Source: JAVJSU01 sp040219275 | GTDB lineage: Bacteria > Chloroflexota > Anaerolineae > Aggregatilineales > Phototrophicaceae | Length of the DNA stretch: 46,734 nucleotides | Reading direction: 5' to 3' | Assembly: GCA_040219275.1 (NCBI GenBank) | Contig: JAVJSU010000094.1 | Span: 1-46,734 of the forward strand | In this document: in pieces, positions 43,808-46,734 of the stretch | Numbering within the stretch: position 1 is the stretch's first letter | Layout of the letters: each line of letters opens with the position of its first letter | The notes under the pieces: model-generated | The model's database searches: none | What the model was told of the DNA's origin: nothing | What the model saw: only the letters and a program-made list of their open reading frames with translations | Made by a program: the position numbers and the translations under genes

Positions 43808-44734
43808 TTAGTCTCGAACATACCGATAATCAATATCGAAACAGCCCTTAACTTCAACCCATGCAATCATTGCTGATACACCTAATTCCTGATTGTGAAA
43901 CCACATATGGGACAACACAAATTTCTGCTCTTTGCGATCAAGGCGTAGCTCTTTGCTACGTAGAGCAAGACGATTTGGTTTCATGCTCAAACTATAGGGT
44001 GAATTTGGCAAATAATTGGAACGGTCATATCTCAATTGCCACTTCTTTTTAAGGATTTCCACGGCATCACGCTTTAAGAGTTTACTTGTATCTAAAACTT
44101 GATTGAAATTGGCTTCATCATCATGCCACGGTGGTAGATTGTCAGAAGATGAGAGTTCACCTGCTACATACTGAGAGATTTCTCGTTCAATCTGATCTGC
44201 AATCTGTTGATTCGGTGCTGTAAACCGCAGTATCGCATGAAAGCCAAAGCCTTCCTCTATCGTCATTTCCATATCGTAACCGATAGTTTCTGCACCTAAA
44301 GTCTTTAGAATGCCTTCAAACGGTTGAAGCGTCATCCATGTCTGATCAGGGTTTGTAGCGATAACAGTATGTCCCACAAGCGAAATTGCATCATCAATCA
44401 AATTCTCTGAGGCTTTCCGGGCATCATAACCTGAATTTGAGGGGTGGTCTTCACCTTCGTAATATGCCCAATTTGTCCAATCAATCGCATGGGGCCAAAT
44501 CACATCAAACTTCTTGGCGTAATGTGCTTCCGGCGGAAAAGGATCAATTATTCCAGATTGTCGCGCTGTTTTAGTTTCTTCTTTGTGCTCACGATGCCAG
44601 CGATCAATCTCAAAAAGCATCTCGCGCAATTGTTTGTATGCCCGTTCAGCATCTTCTACATTATCAAATGTACCAACAACCCAGAAATGCCCGCTATGAT
44701 TACTGCTAAATTGTTGCCAGATAGAGAGCTTCAT
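43808..44734 (-). CDS. FSSNHS-family protein 3 (unknown, radical SAM-linked)
   Basis: A 308-aa paralogue beginning MKLSIWQQFSSNHSGHFWVVGTF, then NVEDAERAYKQLREMLFEIDRW. The ATG at 44734 is preferred to a GTG one codon before because GGGAGG lies 8 bp upstream. The shared block reads ATNPDQTWMTLQPFEGILKTLGA. It is longer than its sisters, with an extra region near 200-260 (KSKELRLDRKEQ type basic sequence), and ends CFDIDYRYVRD. The start lies within the 3' end of the radical SAM gene (29-bp overlap), so translation is coupled. Confidence 0.7.
   Translation of the reverse strand: MKLSIWQQFSSNHSGHFWVVGTFDNVEDAERAYKQLREMLFEIDRWHREHKEETKTARQSGIIDPFPPEAHYAKKFDVIWPHAIDWTNWAYYEGEDHPSNSGYDARKASENLIDDAISLVGHTVIATNPDQTWMTLQPFEGILKTLGAETIGYDMEMTIEEGFGFHAILRFTAPNQQIADQIEREISQYVAGELSSSDNLPPWHDDEANFNQVLDTSKLLKRDAVEILKKKWQLRYDRSNYLPNSPYSLSMKPNRLALRSKELRLDRKEQKFVLSHMWFHNQELGVSAMIAWVEVKGCFDIDYRYVRD
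44694..44734. repeat. 41-nt identical gene start, copy in protein 3
   Basis: Identical to 43735-43775, including synonymous positions of the IWQQFSSNHS codons. Confidence 0.8.
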
Positions 44735-45746
44735 CACTCACGCCTCCCAACGCGTCCAATCCTCGATTTGGCAGACGTGCACATCCACCACTCGCCGCCG
44801 CCTGCTGTATTTTGCGTTTTTGCTCCCAATACTGGCGCACGTCTTCGAGCGTATCAAACGGAATAGTCCAATGATGGAACGAACACGGTTTGATGCGCTT
44901 GTCGCTTGTGATCGACAGAAATTCGTCCCCTGCCCCGCAATCCGGTGTGTCAAATAGACGTGGTACTTCTGGCAACATATCCCCCCAGCATATATCCAAT
45001 TTAATCTGTGCCAGACCTTTTAGCGAAGCATACATACGTGTTAGAAAAGCCTGTAGCGTATCGTAATCTGCTGGCGTGAAGTGCATTGAGCGATCATTAC
45101 CTTTGTAGCTCAAGAGCAGAAAATCACGTACGCCGAGGCTCAGTAGCCGCAAAAATTTCGCTTCGATCTGTGGGAGTTCGTCAGGCGTAATCAGCCAATT
45201 CACGCCAAAACGGACATTGCACGAAGTCAGCAACTTGATCGTGTCTTCATAGTGATTGGTATCATAGAGTGATAGGCGGATGTTGCCATATTTCCCGTCA
45301 ATCTTGTGTAGAAAATCCTCGTTAATCTTCATGCCATTGGTTGTAAAGTTGACCGCAAGTTGCGTCGTATCATAAAGCTTACTGATAAAATCCTCCCATT
45401 GTGGGAACAGCATCGGTTCGCCACCGCCGAAAGCAACTTCCAAAACACCCCAATCGTTGGCTTGCTGGCAAAATTCAAGCAAAGTTTCGTACGTCCAGTC
45501 GCTATCTGACTTCAAATCACGATAACAAAAATGGCATTGTAGATTACAAACGTTTGTAATGGCGATTAGTAACGTTCGCGGTGCAGTTCGTTTTAAATGC
45601 GCCGTTTCATCACCCTCCAGCTTGATGTTGAATCCGGTGTCACGATCAAAGAGCAATAAGGCACCATCAAGCGCATGAGTACGCCAATCGAGATTGCGAA
45701 GTTGAGGCGGAAGATATTGCCTATAGTTGATTAGAGTATCGGTCAT
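44706..45746 (-). CDS. Radical SAM protein with C-terminal cysteines
   Basis: A 346-aa protein starting at 45746, where GAGGTGA precedes the ATG; an ATG 33 bp upstream lacks this. The N-terminal ~55 residues (NYRQYLPPQLRNLDWRTHALDGALLLFD) precede the 4Fe-4S motif C67-NLQ-C71-HF-C74 (ITNVCNLQCHFCYRD). Then come GGGEP (AFGGGEPMLF), NFTTNGMKI and RLSLYD. The C-terminal part has further cysteines (DTPDCGAGDEF, IKPCSFHHW, SGGCARLPNRGLDALG), like a second-cluster or SPASM-like region. I recall similar proteins in other bacteria, but no substrate is known. As the lead gene before three FSSNHS proteins it may modify one of them; that is inference. Confidence 0.85.
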   Translation of the reverse strand: MTDTLINYRQYLPPQLRNLDWRTHALDGALLLFDRDTGFNIKLEGDETAHLKRTAPRTLLIAITNVCNLQCHFCYRDLKSDSDWTYETLLEFCQQANDWGVLEVAFGGGEPMLFPQWEDFISKLYDTTQLAVNFTTNGMKINEDFLHKIDGKYGNIRLSLYDTNHYEDTIKLLTSCNVRFGVNWLITPDELPQIEAKFLRLLSLGVRDFLLLSYKGNDRSMHFTPADYDTLQAFLTRMYASLKGLAQIKLDICWGDMLPEVPRLFDTPDCGAGDEFLSITSDKRIKPCSFHHWTIPFDTLEDVRQYWEQKRKIQQAAASGGCARLPNRGLDALGGVSDEALYLATI

Positions 45747-45913
45747 TTCACCTCGCCCATTATGCCAACAGGAATTCAAATTCTATAAACCTTATTCTAT
45801 TAGTATAGATCAATTGTATGCACACACCGAAATGAAGAAGTGGGTTCACATTCGCGTCAAAGTTTGCGTCTTAGTAAAATGAGCATAGGTTTACACATAC
45901 AGGTAACAAACCA

Positions 45914-46567
45914 GTGAAGTTTATTAATAACTTACTTGATTCAATGGAAGCACGTCGCAGGCGTGAAGACCGTATAGCGCTGATGATTTTCGGAGGTGGT
46001 TGTCTCACGTTTATCGTGATAGGGATCATTATTGCGATTGTGACAGGTATCCTTAATGCGGTAGAAACGGCAAACGTCAAAAGTGCCTATGGAGATGTTT
46101 ATGCCAGTGCGTGCCAACCCGTCCCGGCAGGAAATGACTCGACCACAAATTTGCCGGATGCCGTAACACCCCACCGTCTACTCTTTCTCACGGGCGATAC
46201 ACAACGTCGCCATGCGTGGCACTCGGATTTACCCGCGCAATGGCAAGCAGAAAATGAAGATCAAGTCGCGATCATCGGGTGCGTCACTGAGGAAGAAATC
46301 GTGTTAGAAACGTGTGAATATCAGCGAGATTCAGCGCGTTCAGAAGAGGCATACACTGTTCGTCTTGAGCGTCAACAATATCAAGCGACGATTGTACTCA
46401 TTAATGCCACGACTTCACGGCGAATCGACACCCTCACAGTGACCGGCTCCGAACCCGAGCCTTGTCCGGAAGATGACGGGCGACTTACGAGCGGCGAAAT
46501 AAACGGCGGGGTTGTCTCTTGGGCTGATTTTGCGAGCTGGGCTGAAACGTATATCTTTGGTGGATAA
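45914..46567 (+). CDS. Membrane-anchored hypothetical protein
   Basis: A 217-aa protein opened by GTG at 45914 (MKFINNLLDSMEARRRREDR); an ATG at 45944 is an alternative. One transmembrane helix lies at about residues 28-55 (FGGGCLTFIVIGIIIAIVTGIL), with the basic segment before it inside. The outer part has paired cysteines (SACQPVPAG, IIGCVTEEE, VLETCEYQ, EPEPCPEDD) that may form disulfides. The family is not recognised. It is divergent from the radical SAM operon across a 167-bp gap. Confidence 0.65.
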   Translation: MKFINNLLDSMEARRRREDRIALMIFGGGCLTFIVIGIIIAIVTGILNAVETANVKSAYGDVYASACQPVPAGNDSTTNLPDAVTPHRLLFLTGDTQRRHAWHSDLPAQWQAENEDQVAIIGCVTEEEIVLETCEYQRDSARSEEAYTVRLERQQYQATIVLINATTSRRIDTLTVTGSEPEPCPEDDGRLTSGEINGGVVSWADFASWAETYIFGG

Positions 46568-46734
46568 ATTACGAACTGAACTGTCTCCCAAATAGTGGTT
46601 CATCCGCACTTTATGTGAAAAGCAATATGTGAAGAGTGATGTGAAAGAATAAAATAGTGGTTTACATATTTGGCATCTGGAGTGGCAAGAGATCATCGGT
46701 ACACTTCCATATACAATTGAAGGCTTTGAAATCG

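Noticed and set aside
44738..44953. Alternative frame for the C-terminus of the radical SAM protein (ending RRVVDVHVCQIEDWTRWEA)
   Set aside because: Although its stop would abut the next start neatly, the main frame carries the Cys-rich SGGCARLPNRG ending that fits relatives as I recall them, so no frameshift is assumed.

Overview
The window reads as bacterial chromosome carrying an integrated mobile element. The mix of genes (a fused two-domain E1 2-oxoacid dehydrogenase with E2, LutABC, two-subunit methylmalonyl-CoA mutase with MeaB, SH3b-type secreted proteins, a RecQ helicase fused to a phosphoribosyltransferase-like tail) and the moderate GC content would fit a Chloroflexota (Anaerolineae-like) aerobe or facultative organism. 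That placement is inference; there is no rRNA or marker gene to settle it.

Layout. 1-550: the start of a leftward tyrosine recombinase and a palindrome-rich spacer with a perfect 28-bp inverted repeat. 549-6389: an envelope redox cluster (small secreted protein, ApbE flavin transferase, SH3b protein with an acidic/His tail, haem-binding CxxCH protein, ferric-reductase-like membrane protein) facing a histidine kinase/response regulator pair. 6574-7133: a decayed serine recombinase. 7200-11965: a LysR regulator divergent from a sulfide/persulfide operon (two rhodaneses, TauE/SafE exporter, CstB-like persulfide dioxygenase-rhodanese, DUF302 protein, FmdB-like zinc ribbon).

About 12.0-24.7 kb is the accessory region. 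It has a rightward cassette (HNH-AP2 nuclease, SLOG-DUF488 fusion, two unknown proteins, SPL-like radical SAM), a 1.4-kb non-coding origin-like stretch, a leftward primase-helicase replication protein, a four-helix membrane protein, a divergent tyrosine recombinase and a large serine recombinase coupled to a 57-aa protein. The palindrome CGTCCTAGGACG occurs ten times here. By eye I found it nowhere else in the window. It sits mostly at gene ends and in an array with a ~153-bp period, and looks like an element-specific signal. A two-way terminator and tRNA-Asp follow the element.

25.1-38.1 kb is carbon metabolism: a GntR/FCD regulator with the E1 and E2 genes, then leftward lutABC and leftward methylmalonyl-CoA mutase small subunit, large subunit and MeaB. 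Together these suit oxidation of 2-oxoacids, lactate and propionyl-CoA-forming substrates. 38.4-42.1 kb holds the RecQ-PRTase protein, one unknown gene and two VOC/glyoxalase proteins.

42.2-45.7 kb is a leftward operon of one radical SAM protein followed by three paralogous proteins of 255-308 aa. All three start with the same IWQQFSSNHS block, and two of them share a 41-nt identical 5' end. I recognise no characterised function; this operon and the palindrome-bearing element are the best candidates here for undescribed biology. A small membrane-anchored hypothetical protein closes the window.
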